From: Mimachlamys varia
Lineage: Eukaryota > Mollusca > Bivalvia > Pectinida > Pectinidae
Assembly: GCA_947623455.1 (NCBI GenBank)
Contig: OX392528.1
Coordinates: forward strand, 56,624,322-56,688,321
Length of the DNA: 64,000 bases
Reading direction: 5' to 3'
The position numbers and the translations under genes were made by a program. Numbering within the stretch: position 1 is the stretch's first letter; every line of letters starts with the position of its first letter. Shown here in pieces: positions 10,693 to 23,918 of this stretch. Under the pieces are notes generated by a model. That model did no database searches, was not told the DNA's origin, and worked only from the letters and a program-made list of their open reading frames with translations.

Positions 10693-11810
10693 GTATATTT
10701 TCTTCAATTTATTTTTATTCTAACCGGTTTATAAATATGATGTGTTAGAAAATACCACTGATCAAGGCGACTACATTTAGATATAGCAGATTCCACTTCG
10801 GCTGAATGATCCAATTGCCCGACCATCTATATATTATCACTGCCCTTCCAACAACTGTTCGTGGTTCAAGGCGTACTAGGGTCGGTCGCCAGGTACTGCC
10901 TGCCATTCTAAGGTTTAGTATCTGGTAGATTGGCTGGTCCTTACAAATGACAAAAGCTGTGAAAAGAACGGGAAGCGCAAGTAAATGAAACACACGTCTA
11001 CCTGCAAATGTATACTTAAAATGTAGCAAATATTGAACCGCTAAAAAACAGCTATAAAATGACATTAAGGTTCTCCTGCTTATTTGTGAGAAATGTCTGA
11101 TATATTATACCTATGGATATGGTATACCTATTAATATATATGTTTGGACACTACTCTGTAGTGTAAATTTTAGAGTTGAATAACCTCTTCTGTGGTTGTA
11201 TACTTGATCATAGAGTCAACGTCCCGTATGATTTGTATAAATAATCAAAATGCTTGAAAGTATTTATATAATATTCACGCTAAGTAAATAAGCAGATATA
11301 CATGTACGATAGGTGATCCTTTGTTGTTATGAGCGGAAGGTTCAAAGGCGGTTAAACTGGACGTTAACGATATAATATACTGGTATATCACTTTGTGGAG
11401 GTTGGAGCACCCTAGATGCTTGTATAGGTTATTACCCACCAAAACAACCACAAGTCTGCAACGGATGTTGTGGCCACGTAGCACGCGCTCTAATGATTTG
11501 CACGTGTGTACAGCTGCTGCTGTGTACCGGTGTTTAATACGGAATCCTACACAAGTAGCAAAAGATCGTAAATACAAGACGTTTATTGATAAATATTTAC
11601 ACTTTGGAAAGAAATACACACCAATGTCATCATCATTTACATAATATATGTTGTTTTACTGTATTTACAAGTGGGACATTCCAATTAATTTGAATCAAGA
11701 ATAATAAGAAAATGCCTCCTTCATGTTCTATCATATAGCCATGAATAATAGATGTTGATTTGATCACAGAGAGGTTTTTATAATATCGCTATTTTTTCCT
11801 TCTATTTCAG
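10693..11810. other. Gene A last intron
   Basis: This 1.1-kb intron runs from GTATATTTTC to the polypyrimidine acceptor TTTTTTCCTTCTATTTCAG. Open frames within it on both strands show no family resemblance. I see no repeat structure. Confidence 0.7.
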
Positions 11811-11851
11811 AATTCGTCAAACTAATGTGTACAAAGTATCCGTTGACGTAG
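11811..11851 (+). CDS. Calmodulin-like gene A, last coding exon
   Basis: This terminal coding exon is 41 nt, after a strong acceptor. It completes codon G|AA and reads EFVKLMCTKYPLT followed by TAG (11849-11851). It corresponds to EFVxMMTxK of calmodulin but carries a Cys and four to five extra residues. The VK..C.K ending resembles gene B (EFVKMVCKR), suggesting the two are close paralogues. No clear poly(A) signal was found just downstream. Confidence 0.9.
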
Positions 11852-12997
11852 TAACTATGGTGATCATCATCTCTATTAATAACTAATACTGTGCCTCAGG
11901 ATCGGATGGGATGCCGGTGAAACGTCATCAAATGACATCAGCGTAAAACATCATTTGAAAGTGTGCCACTTTGCTTATTACTTGACAGATCAGGTTGCCT
12001 TGAACCTCTAACTCACATGTTCCTTACGGGTCACGTGGTGTTAACAGAACAGTCGGATGTTATAAAAATGTGTTCTAACATACTGCGAATATAAGGGAAA
12101 TTACGTTCCCTTCATTGAAATCAATTTGTCTAGAAATGTGACGTTACCCTTTTTCAAAAACTTACTGACATGACGTATTCGTTGAAAAGTGAAATTTCTA
12201 CATTTGGAAATGATACTTAACAAATACATAATAATTATGCATTTTAATATTTGTATAGAACTTCAACAAAAAGACATGTACCTGCGTGTTTCATTTTGAT
12301 TCTATGCATTTATTTGTATGGTGTGATATATGTATCACGTGTTTCCTTTTCATGTAACAATCAAACCTCCAGACAAATGAGTTTGTGTATATATAAAACC
12401 AAAATGGCCAATTAAGTTAGAACTACTGGCTTAAAATTGGTAATTGTGTATCCAGGTGACTTTAAAGTTACCCAGTCCTCCCTGTATACCTTATTACCTT
12501 CGATGAGCTGATGAAAGGGAAGACACCTCAATCGAACGATAAATAACGAAAACGCAAGTGAGCGCGTCTTTAATAACATTAAATCTCAAATATTTGACGC
12601 TATTGTATGTAAAAAGTGTTTAAACATATTTGTCTGAAACCTGAAGTTAAACTAGTTGTTTTTGTATAATGCTGTTCAAGACGACGAGGAAGAATTTTGA
12701 TTGTACATTTAAGTCAAGCATAATCAATTGAGTGCACTAGCCTTTGTTAGAACTTTGCGGTTATTGCCATTGTTCAAATCAACATATTATATTGTCAGTG
12801 AAAACCCTCGCTGTCTTGAAAAACTGTTGTTTGACCTCCGGGCCTACGTCATATGGATTGCTTCACAATCGATATCTAAGAAATCAAACTTTATAAGAAG
12901 TGGACATTTTGTCGCTTGGTATTGCAGTATTCAAATAACATTCTCTTGTGTGTCTGGGATAAAACAGTTATGCCAGTTTAAGCATTGTTGTAGGGTT
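11852..12997. other. Gene A 3' UTR and spacer
   Basis: This is AT-rich sequence after the gene A stop. I see no gene. ATTAAA near 12577 is a possible but unproven poly(A) signal. Open frames at 12728-13072 have no recognisable domain. Confidence 0.5.
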
Positions 12998-13155
12998 GCT
13001 GCCAAATATTTTGCCAACAGGGAAGTTGAGAACGATATTGGCTCGTTGCTAAGGCCCTATAACCACGGATAATAATTTGTGAATCACTTTGAAACGACCT
13101 TTAAGGTTGTGATAAAGCGGTATATAAGAACCGCGAATTATTATTATTATTATTA
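12998..13155 (+). mobile_element. SINE 3' end (ATT-tailed)
   Basis: This stretch matches the body and tail of the fuller SINE on the minus strand at 51010-51368. Shared phrases include GGGAAGTTGAGAACGATATT, CCCTATAACCACG..TAATAATTTGT and GATAAAGCGGTATATAAGAA. It ends in an (ATT)n run at 13139-13155. The tRNA-like head is missing, so this is a 5'-truncated copy. Confidence 0.75.
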
Positions 13156-14274
13156 TCTAGATGTATATTGAACAAAAGAGATTTATATACTTTTCTGAGG
13201 GTGACAATTTAAATACTGGCTGTTTATTTACGATGCCATTGTTTGTTTGTTTGTTTGTTGATACCCAGTATGTTTTAAATCAGGTGTTATGTCCTTTTAA
13301 ACTGTTGTTGTTATTATTATTTTGTATATATTTTCATTTATAAAAACATTTACACAAATATTGACCCGATTATTAGCGATTGTGGGAAGAAAGCAAGCGT
13401 TAGTATGACTGTGTTTTTTATGTATGCATGTTTGTATTTTATTCACATGATGTTAATGTATCTATCACTTCTCCTTTTCAGTGAATCGGTTCATGCTTTC
13501 ATTTTCCATCAATTTGGAAGTTACAAAGTAACTTAAGATTATCTGTCAGTAGGAAAATCTGTTATTTCGTTGATATGGAATTTCACAGGTAGGATGAAAA
13601 GTTTGGATGGAAAAAAAGCGTTCCTGCAATTAAAATCGAATCCCAAAGCACTGTTTCATATTAAAGAGTATTATGCATTTTTCATTAACCATTGCCAATC
13701 CTTTAGCTTCGCGATTCTGATGACATGATGTGTTGTTAAGATTAAGGCATTGTACAATAGCTGTCATTAGCGACACCCAAAATAGGACTTTGCGGAAGTT
13801 ACTGCGTAATTTTGAACATTTTCATTGACTTGTATCCTTTCGCACGGATACTTTTAAATTTCCATGGCATTATTAAATGGGGAATTTTATTCAAAATCGC
13901 GAGACTCACTAATTAAACAGAAAGTTTTGTTTGTACAAAAGTTCCAATTGTTTTGGATAAAGCAAATTGCTTTCATAGAAATGCCAGCAAGAATTTCACA
14001 TGAACTAGGAACAAACCTTAGTCCTCAAACTAAAGAAAAGTTTAAGCTGTTTCATCTGTGTTTTTCACTGTAATGTCCCGGGGTTTTAACAGACCATTCT
14101 CAGTTGAATCATCAATTGTTTATCATTATCATTGAAATAAATGCTTAAAATACCAATATTCGAACATCATTAAACTATCAAAATGATTGCGATTTTGAAA
14201 ATATAAATATAACCTTTATTCATTTTACAACTATTATGAAACAAATTATCCAAGTTATATGAATCTCTGTTGTT
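13156..14274. other. Spacer, no gene seen
   Basis: AT-rich intergenic sequence with a short (TTTG)n run near 13240-13258. No exon or repeat with support. Confidence 0.5.
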
Positions 14275-14425
14275 GGCCCGGGTGTTAGCGCACGAGGGGT
14301 CTTATTGTGGAAGGAAACCGGAGTACCCGGAAAACCCATGTGATCGGGTAGGTGACCCCCATACCATTTCACGTCCGGTCAGGAAATCGAACCCCGGCCG
14401 CCTTGCACCACCCGACCACCGGTTT
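14275..14425 (-). mobile_element. tRNA-derived SINE (copy 1 of a second family)
   Basis: On the minus strand this begins ACCGGTGGTCGGGTGGTGC (A-box-like), followed by CCGGGGTTCGATTTCC (B-box-like). It continues with GGGTTTTCCGGGTACTCCGG and GACCCCTCGTGCGCTAACACC. The GC content is much higher than its surroundings. No target-site duplication or long tail was recognised. It is a SINE type I associate with bivalves, and the family name is not certain. Confidence 0.7.
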
Positions 14426-15463
14426 TGTACATTTCTATAAAGTATTAAGACTTTATCCATACACCCCTGTTGTTTGAATTTGCCTATAATTATTCAATTA
14501 CAAGGTAGCAAACGAGTTAGTGAATACCATATTATTACAGTGTTATACATGTACACACTGTAGCTTACTCACAATTTATAATGTTTACTGAAAAGGAATA
14601 TTTGGCATTGTGAACAAAACGGTATGGATTGTGTGTTTACGTGAACCTATGGAAGGAAAAGAAAAATGGAACTTTAAATATGAATTCAATTTCAATCCGC
14701 TTCCCGATTGTAATTACGGCAATGTTGATTTGTGAGTACCTGTCGTGATTCTAGAGTCGTGTAAAGCCATCCCGGTAAAACAGATGTCTGAACTGCATAG
14801 GCAAGTCACATTTAGTAGTTTGGGACCTGCACTTTACAAAAAGGATTTATGTCCAATACCCTGTGGAGATTTTGGTGCCAACTTCATCTTTATACACACA
14901 TCATTTGGCATTGAATTGAGGTCTAGTTTTTCCCCTTCTTATCATACATTGTTTAAGCATTCTTACAAATGTATTTTCAAATTGAGAGTTTTGTCTGTGT
15001 ACCTTTACAAACATTTTTACATTAACATTAAAATTGTCACAAATATTTATCTATATCTTATTTGTGTTTTGTCAAAATATGTTGTCTCTAATAGGCGGAC
15101 ACTATAGCACAAACATTTGTTGTTGCAATAGACAGAAGGATGTACTATCACCTGGATAATTACATTACACCATGGTGTGAAACCATCATCCTTCTTGTCT
15201 TTTTAAAAATAAAATGGTAAAACATTCTTGGGTTCATCAACAGTCCTCTTATATGTTTGCTGTTTCGCAAGCAGTTGAATTTATCATATCTATCTATACG
15301 AGATTGTTCATACAATTTACGTACATGTAAATACGTCAATTTGGAATTTTCTTCTATTTAGTCAAGATATATAAAAAGCTTCGATATATCAAATAATCTA
15401 CTTTATGCGATAAATCTCTACGTAAAATAACGTTTCATCAATACATTACCACCTTCAGATTTA
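14426..15463. other. Spacer, no gene seen
   Basis: AT-rich. The 120-codon open frame at 14745-15107 has no domain or codon pattern that would support a gene. Confidence 0.5.
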
Positions 15464-18400
15464 CACATACACATACACTACCTACTCACTGGCAAACATA
15501 CACTTACACTACCTACTCACTGGTAAACATACACTTACACTATCTACTCACCGGTAAACATACACTTACACTACCTACTCACTGGCAAACATACACTTAC
15601 ACTATCTACTCACTGGTAAACATACACTTACACTATCTACTCACCGGTAAACATACACTTACACTATCTACTCACTGGTAAACATACACTTACACTACCT
15701 ACTCACTGGTAAACATACACTTACACTATCTACTCACCGGTAAACATACACTTACACTACCTACTCACTGGCAAACATACACTTACACTATCTACTCACT
15801 GGTAAACATACACTTACACTATCTACTCACCGGTAAACATACACTTACACTACCTACTCACTGGTAAACATACACTTACACTATCTACTCACTGGTAAAC
15901 ATACACTTACACTATCTACTCACTGGTAAATATACACTTACACTATCTACTCACTGGTAACATACACTTACACTATCTACTCAGCGGTAAACATACACTT
16001 ACACTATCTACTCACTGGAAACATACACGTACAATACCTACTCACCGGTAAACATACACTTACACTACCTACTCACCGGTAAACATACACTTACACTATC
16101 TACTCACTGGTAAACATCCACTTACACTATCTACTCACTGGTAAACATACACTTACACTACCTACTCACTGGCAAACATACACTTACACTATCTACTCAC
16201 TGGTAAACACACACTTAAACTATCTACTCACCGGTAAACATACACTTACACTATCTACTCACCGGTAAACATACACTTACACTACCTACTCACCGGTAAA
16301 CATACACTTACACTATCTACTCACTGGTAAACATACACTTACACCATCTACTCACCGGTAAACATACACTTACACTATCTACTCACCGGTAAACATACAC
16401 TTACACTATCTACTCACCGGTAAACATACACATACACTATCTAATCACTGGTAAACATACACTTACACTACCTACTCACCGGTAAACATACACTTACACT
16501 ATCTACTCACCGGTAAACACACACTTACACTATCTACTCACCGGTAAACATACACTTACACTATCTACTCACTGGTAAACATACACTTACACTATCTTCT
16601 CACTGGTAAACATACACTTACACTATCTACTCACTGGTAAACATACACTTACACTATCTACTCACTGGTAAACATACACTTACACTATCTACTCACTGGT
16701 AAACACACACTTACACTATCTACTCACTGGTAAACATACACTTACACTACCTACTCACCGGTAAACATACACTTACACTATCAACTTACTGGTAAACATA
16801 CACGTACACTATCTACTCACTGGTAAACATACACTTACACTACCTACTCACCGGTAAACATACACTTAAACTATCAACTCACTGGTAAACATACACTTAC
16901 ACTATCTACTCACTGGTAAACATACACTTACACTATCTACTCACTGGTAAACATACACTTACACTATCTACTCACCGGTAAACATACACTTAAACTATCA
17001 ACTCACTGGTAAACATACACTTACACTACCTACTCACCGGTAAACATACACTTAAACTATCAACTCACTGGTAAACATACACTTACGCTATCTACTCACT
17101 GGTAAACATACACTTACACTATCTACTCACTGGTAAACATACACTTACACTATCTACTCACTGGTAAACATACACTTACACTATCTACTCACTGGTAAAC
17201 ATACACTTACACTATCTACTTACTGGTAAACATACACTTACACTATCTACTCACCGGTAAACACACACTTACACTATCTACTCACCGGTAAACATACACT
17301 TACACTATCTACTCACTGGTAAACATACACTTACACTATCTTCCCACTGGTAAACATACACTTACACTATCTACTCACTGGTAAACATACACTTACACTA
17401 TCTACTCACTGGTAAACATACACGTACAATACCTACTCACTGGTAAACATACACTTACACTATCTACTCACTGGTAAACACACACTTACACTATCTACTC
17501 ACTGGTAAACATACACTTACACTATCTACTCACCGGTAAACATACACTTACACTATCTACTCACTGGTAAACATACACTTACACTATCTACTCACTGGTA
17601 AACATACACTTACACTATCTACTCACTGGTAAACATACACTTACACTATCTACTTACTGGTAAACATACACTTACACTATCTACTTACTGGTAAACATAC
17701 ACGTACAATACCTACTCACTGGTAAACACACACTTACACTATCTACTCACTGGTAAACATACACTTACACTACCTACTCACTGGTAAACATACACTTACA
17801 CTATCTACTCACTGGTAAACATACACTTACACTATCTACTCACTTGTAAACATACACTTACACTATCTACTCACTGGTAAACATAAACTTACACTATCTA
17901 CTCACCGGTAAACATACACTTACACTATCTACTCACTGGTAAACATACACGTACAATACCTACTCACTGGTAAACATACACTTACACTATCTACTCACTG
18001 GTAAACATACACTTACACTATCTACTCACTGGTAAACATACACTTACACTATCTACTCACTGGTAAACATACACTTACACTATCTACTCACTGGTAAACA
18101 TACACTTACACTACCTACTCACTGGTAAACATACACTTACACTATCTACTCACTGGTAAACATACACTTACACTATCTACTCACTGGTAAACATACACTT
18201 ACACTACCTACTCACCGGTAAACATACACTTACACTATCTACTCAACGGTAAACATACACTTACACTATCTACTCACTTGTAAACATACACTTACACTAT
18301 CTACTCACTGGTAAACATAAACTTACACTATCTACTCACCGGTAAACATACACTTACACTATCTACTCACTGGTAAACATACACGTACAATACCTACTCA

Positions 18401-19711
18401 CTGGTAAACATACACTTACACTATCTACTCACTGGTAAACATACACTTACACTATCTACTCACTGGTAAACATACACTTACACTATCTACTCACTGGTAA
18501 ACATACACTTACACTATCTACTCACTGGTAAACATACACTTACACTATCTACTCACTGGTAAACATACACTTACACTATCTACTCACTGGTAAACATACA
18601 CTTACACTATCTACTCACTGGTAACATACACTTACACTATCTACTCACCGGTAAACATACACTTACACTATCTACTCACTGGTAAACATATACTTACACT
18701 ATCTACTAAACGGTAAACATACACTTACACTATCTACTCACCGGTAAACATACACTTACACTATCTACTCACTGGTAAACATACACTTACACTATCTACT
18801 CACCGGTAAACATACACTTACACTACCTACTCACCGGTAAACATACACTTACACTATCTACTCACTGGTAAACATACACTTACACTATCTACTCACTGGT
18901 AAACATACACTTACACTATCTACTCACTGGTAAACATACACTTACACTATCTACTCACCGGTAAACATACACTTACACTACCTACTCACCGGTAAACATA
19001 CACTTACACTATCTACTCACTGGTAAACATACACTTACACTATCTACTCACCGGTAAACATACACTTACACTACCTACTCACCGGTAAACATACACTTAC
19101 ACTATCTACTTACTGGTAAACATACACTTACACTATCTACTCACTGGTAAACATACACTTACACTACCTACTCACCGGTAAACATACACTTACACTATCT
19201 ACTCAACGGTAAACATACACTTACACTATCTACTCACTGGTAAACATACACTTACACTATCTACTCACTGGTAAACATACACTTACACTATCTACTCACC
19301 GGTAAACATACACTTACACTATCTACTCACTGGTAAACATACACTTACACTACCTACTCACCGGTAAACATACACTTACACTATCTACTCAACGGTAAAC
19401 ATACACTTACACTATCTACTCACTGGTAAACATACACTTACACTATCTACTCACTGGTAAACATACACTTACACTATCTACTCACCGGTAAACATACACT
19501 TACACTATCTACTCACTGGTAAACATACACTTACACTACCTACTCACCGGTAAACATACACTTACACTATCTACTCAACGGTAAACATACACTTACACTA
19601 TCTACTCACTGGTAAACATACACTTACACTATCTACTCACCGGTAAACATACACTTACACTATCTACTCACTGGTAAACATGCACATACACTATCTACTC
19701 ACTGGTAAACA
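15464..19711. repeat. 31-bp satellite array, about 137 copies
   Basis: The unit is TACACTTACACTATCTACTC followed by ACTGGTAAACA (31 bp), tandem over 4.25 kb. The main variants are CTACC/CTATC and CACCGG/CACTGG. Rare variants (CACTTG, CATAAAC, CACGTACAATACC, CAACGG) recur at fixed spacings: CACTTG at 17841 and 18275 (434 bp, 14 units), and CAACGG at 19204, 19390 and 19576 (186 bp, 6 units). Higher-order repeats are thus present. It lies between the convergent genes A and B and contains no coding signal. Confidence 0.97.
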
Positions 19712-21200
19712 TGTTATGTTTATTGGACTTGCTGTGGTATTTTTACCGGTCAATAATTAGTTCATTTTGGTTTACACAGGTACCGTTTAATCTGTTTCGT
19801 TCAAGTCAAATTTCAAAATCAAAATATTTAACATATTCTAAAACGAAGATTTACAATTATCACGTCAATTTCGGAAACAATTTTGACTTAGATATATTGT
19901 AAATTACTTAACAAGCAGATACAGTACAGATTAACCGACACATAAAACTATTGTAAAACCGGTCGGCAAATGTTTAAGCAATTCTTTAAACAGAAGACGT
20001 CAAAACGACAACATTAAGCTTTTAGCAACAGCCGGAATATAGCTCTATTCGGATGCTCGTGAAACATTATCAAACACAAGAATCGGAAATCTGTCATCAT
20101 GCAGGCTAATGAAGAAATGTCTTAGCTTAATTATTGAGCCTATTTTTGTGTTACCATCATATTTCTGCCCGTTCGTCATATTGTGTAGGTGCGTTAGGCA
20201 AATAATTGTTTCCACAGTCAAAATATCGATAGTGCTTCTGACGTAGGCAATATACAGGTACAGTGTAACTATGTACACCTAGTATGATAGTATATACTGC
20301 ATTGTATACAAAATATATTCAACTCAGAATACAGTAAATAGGAAATACAATAACATAAATTCAACAAATAAAATTAAGAAATCAAACGGGAAAAAACTGA
20401 AAAAAAACAACGAAAAGAAAAAGAAAACAATTATACATTCATGATTTTACAAATTTAATAATGGCTTCCGTGTTGAAATTTCATTACAAACTAAACATTG
20501 AATTAAGATTTTTCTGCATCACTTAGAAAATATTTGAAGTTAAAAAATTGGCGAATATGTATTAACAAAAGAAGTTCGAACAGGTTGATGCAAATAACGA
20601 GATTAAATAAAACACCCAATACCACATCTGTTATATTCATATCCAAAAGCAGTCTTTATCGGAGGTTTTGCATAAGATGAATTTGAAATAAAACTGATGT
20701 ACTAGGTTTTCTACCTCCTGCCAGGTAATATCTTGTAGACAAAATCACTGGCGATCTCCCAAGACGCTTTAGCTTTCTAATTAGCTTTCCGGGATAGCTT
20801 TTTTTCGCTATCGGAACATCTCACACAGCAATCGACATACGACAGGGGTGAAGCATGTATGACGGAGACAGGCGAACTGATAGATTAATTAATTTCAGTA
20901 ATATTAGGACGTCTGTTGTGTTCAGTGCTAGTGTTGTTTTTGCTTCTGCACGTCCACACCTATCGTCTGTCAGCAATGAACTCTCGCGATATTTCACGGG
21001 ACTTCACACGTTGATTGGCCAAGGTAAGAGCAAGTCCTTAGACTCCTACGCCGTAATGTTAGTGATGTAGCTTCGAGGTGTTAAACTCATCAGTTCTATA
21101 AATGTATGTTCCTCTTACAAATTACAAAGGAAAACATGGACGGGGAGCTGAAGCCTGCACGTGTTGCTCTGCTGCTTAATTAAGAGCACGTGTTAATTGT
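19712..21200. other. Spacer, no gene seen
   Basis: AT-rich sequence with an A-rich patch at 20375-20440. No exon, RNA gene or repeat with support. Confidence 0.5.
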
Positions 21201-21397
21201 GAGGTGAAGGCGTAGTAGAGTTTTCAGTCCCTCCCTATCTTTCATCACCGACGTAAGCACTAACCAGGTACCCGTACAAATGAAAATTGGATCGTTTTCC
21301 TACTAACTGTTCAGTTAATTAATTAATACACAAAATTGCGTCTGCAAAAAGTACGCACAATTGAACAAACTGGTAATGACCAAAAACAATTCTTTAT
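21201..21397 (+). repeat. 195-bp direct repeat, left copy
   Basis: This is nearly identical to 23382-23577 in the same orientation. Shared landmarks are AGGTACCCGTACAAATGAAA, GGATCGTTTTCCTACTAAC and AAAAAGTACGCAC. The pair brackets two mariner relics. Confidence 0.9.
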
Positions 21398-21589
21398 TTA
21401 CATTTTTGTCTACCAGTTTATGTATTGGAACAGACGCATCCCAAAAGCACGGTGTAATCAAGTGAAATGTAGGCCCTTAATGAGGAAAACATGGGCGGAT
21501 CCAGAGCCCCCTCCCCCCCCCCCCCCTAAATTTGCCAAGTGATCAATTCAAACTATGAATTTCATCATCACATAGCATTGCAAAGCAGA

Positions 21590-22560
21590 TATTGGGTAGA
21601 AAAATTTATAATCTTAGAATCCACTTTTTGAAACAATTTATATATACTCTTCTTTGGTACACTGATCAGAAACGGGTGAAAATTCAAACTTCTGCACCTA
21701 TATCTCCTATAACATATGGTTTTTTTTTAATTTCGGAGAGAGGAAAAAACACAAGGGGCAAGTCTGGGCTGAATGAAGGGTTTGTGACCTTTTCCGACTT
21801 AAAAAAAAACTAGCCTACAGTTGCTGATTTGTGGGCTGGGGCATTGCCATGTAACAATGGGACATGCTAGAGACCTGTTTAAGGATGATTTTTTTTCGCT
21901 TGTGTTCGCAATTTTTCAGAATTACATTCTTATTGAAGCTTCCAGACACACCCTACATCAATTTGCATGATTTGTCCAATATTTCTAATTGACATTGCGT
22001 CGGTGTTCGTTTAGCAATACTGGGCATTTTGGCATGTTTCAAAGCCCATATCCTAATATCAACGTTCTTCTTGGGCCCATAAAAATGCAGTAATGTCTCA
22101 CCACCCCTTATAAGCCTATCATATGCTCTTTTCTGATACTTTGGGTATTTCTTTTGCAGTTTCTTAGCCATTGCACCCGTGTACGTATCTGCTCGTCAGT
22201 GAGTAAATGTCGGATCCAACGAGCACTTATTTTCCTAACCTTAGGAATTGTCTTCAGGATTAAGTGAACAGCTGCTAAACCAAAGTTTGTCATTCGCGTT
22301 AGCTGTCTGGCCGTATAAAGTGTGTCTTTCTCAGTGGTTAACTTAGTTTTATTGGAGTTTAATTTGTTGTTAACCGCAGACTTAAGTCTTCCTGAGAAAG
22401 GGGCATCTTTGACCGATTCATGACCAGAATTGAATTTAGAAAACCATCTATAAACTGTGGAAACTGACATTCGTTTATCCCCACAAACAGCACATATCTC
22501 ATCATATATATTTTTGACGCTTAATCCTCACTTAGGGGTCTTTTATATAGCCCCTGATTT
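21590..22560 (-). mobile_element. Mariner-family transposon relic (copy 1)
   Basis: The minus strand encodes a decayed mariner transposase. DEICAVCGDKRMSVSTVYRW and FSKFNSGHESVKDAPFSGR form the N-terminal helix-turn-helix region. ISARWIRHLLTDEQ is the WVPHxL-like linker. LIRGGETLLHFYGPKK corresponds to TGDEtwv.h with the first catalytic Asp changed to Gly. A decayed GQCPSPQ / NAPAH-like region and a C-terminal remnant follow. Frameshifts occur near 22130 and later. Terminal inverted repeats were not identified. Confidence 0.85.
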
Positions 22561-23111
22561 CAGTGACATTTTCTATTTGCTTTCCTACCATTTTTAACAC
22601 GGTGTGAATTGCCAGGGAACCGGTTAGTGTGTTAGATCAATTTAGATACAACATTTAGAAATGCCCCCTCACTGGTCATAAAGAGTGGAAGCTTTTCAGG
22701 ATTTAAAAAAAAAAACCTCGTAAATGCATGCCAAATGTATTCTCCATCCGAAGAAATAATCTCGGGTTTTTTTCCAAAAAAACTCAAAAAATGTCCGTGT
22801 CTCAAAGTTTTCGTCAGCTATCGTGCCATTTCTGCATAGCAATGAATTTTGACGTCACTGCACACACTGCCCTTTCACTGTCACTGGATGCCGGTCTTCT
22901 TCTCAATATACAGTAACGTGCCAAAAGTCTTTCAATGTTCCTGATTTCGTTTATGGATGGATTTTGACAATTTTTTGTTATGTGGTACAGAGCTATACAA
23001 GGTTTCCTCTCATAATATTTATTAATTTTCCGTTGTGTATTTATGAAGCTATACAGAATTATCTACACTGCTAATTTCCGTGTGACGCCATTTCTCTACA
23101 AAACGTTACCA
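22561..23111. other. Sequence between two mariner relics
   Basis: AT-rich, with an A10 run near 22705. It may contain outer parts of the mariner elements, but I could not match terminal repeats. Confidence 0.4.
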
Positions 23112-23385
23112 AAATGACGTGTATTTTGGAACTGCAAAAGAAATACCCAAACTATCAGAAAAGAGCATTTGATAGTCTCATAAAGGGTGGTGCGACATTA
23201 GTGCATTTTTATGAGCCTAAGAAAAAAAAGTTGAAATAAGGATATGGGCTTTGAATGCCGAAATGCCCAGTATTGCTAAACGAACACTGACAGCAAAGAA
23301 GGTGTTATACGCAATGCCATATAGAAATAGTGAGCAAATCATGCAAATAGGGTAGGGTGTATCTGGAAGCTTCAATTAGAATGGT
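23112..23385 (+). mobile_element. Mariner-family fragment (copy 2)
   Basis: The + strand reads LQKKYPNYQKRAFDSLIKGG, then ATLVHFYEPKKKK, the same internal transposase region as copy 1 but in the opposite orientation. It is full of frame breaks and ends at the shared phrase GTATCTGGAAGCTTCAAT. It abuts the right copy of the 195-bp direct repeat. Confidence 0.75.
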
Positions 23386-23577
23386 GAAGGTGTAGTAGAG
23401 TTTTCAGCCCCTCTCTATCTTTCATTACCGACATAAGCACTAACCAGGTACCCGTACAAATGAAAATTGGATCGTTTTCCTACTAACAGTTCAGTTAATT
23501 AATTATTACACAAAATTGCGTCTACAAAAAGTACGCACCATTGAACAAACTGGTAATGACCGAAAGCAATTCTCAAT
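23382..23577 (+). repeat. 195-bp direct repeat, right copy
   Basis: This matches 21201-21397 with scattered substitutions. It starts immediately at the end of the mariner fragment. Together the two copies suggest either a repeat carried with the transposon or a local segmental duplication. Confidence 0.9.
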
Positions 23578-23846
23578 TAACCGGAAAGTACCTTAAAACG
23601 GCATTTTCTGCTAAATTTGGTGCTCGTCTGCTCAATTTCGCCGCCGCCATTCGACTAATTATAGGAATCTCAACATGGTACGTCATGAAACATTTTCTAT
23701 AATTATTTTTAACCTGAACAGTTTAGATTATCAAACAATAACATATGTATTTAATATCAAGATTTATTATTCAGCACATCAGTACCATAGTTTTATTTTT
23801 ATTATCGTTTTCTATGTTAAAAAAATACATTCTATTATGTTTTCTT

Positions 23847-23918
23847 GCATAGGTTAACTCCGCCAACATGTATTGTTGTCGACGTCATAGAAATTTGGCA
23901 CGCTCTCAACTATAGTTA
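23847..23918 (+). repeat. Dispersed repeat piece, copy 1
   Basis: The core CATGTATTGTTGTCGACGTC and AGAAATTTGGCACG also occur at 26155-26222 in the same orientation, preceded in both by an ACTCCGCC / GCTCCGCC phrase. It is a short dispersed element or duplication. Confidence 0.75.

Noticed and set aside
12728..13072. 114-codon open frame
   Set aside because: Its second half lies in a SINE tail, and no domain is seen.
15464..19711. CRISPR array
   Set aside because: The 31-bp units are contiguous without unique spacers, and the genome is clearly eukaryotic. It is a satellite.
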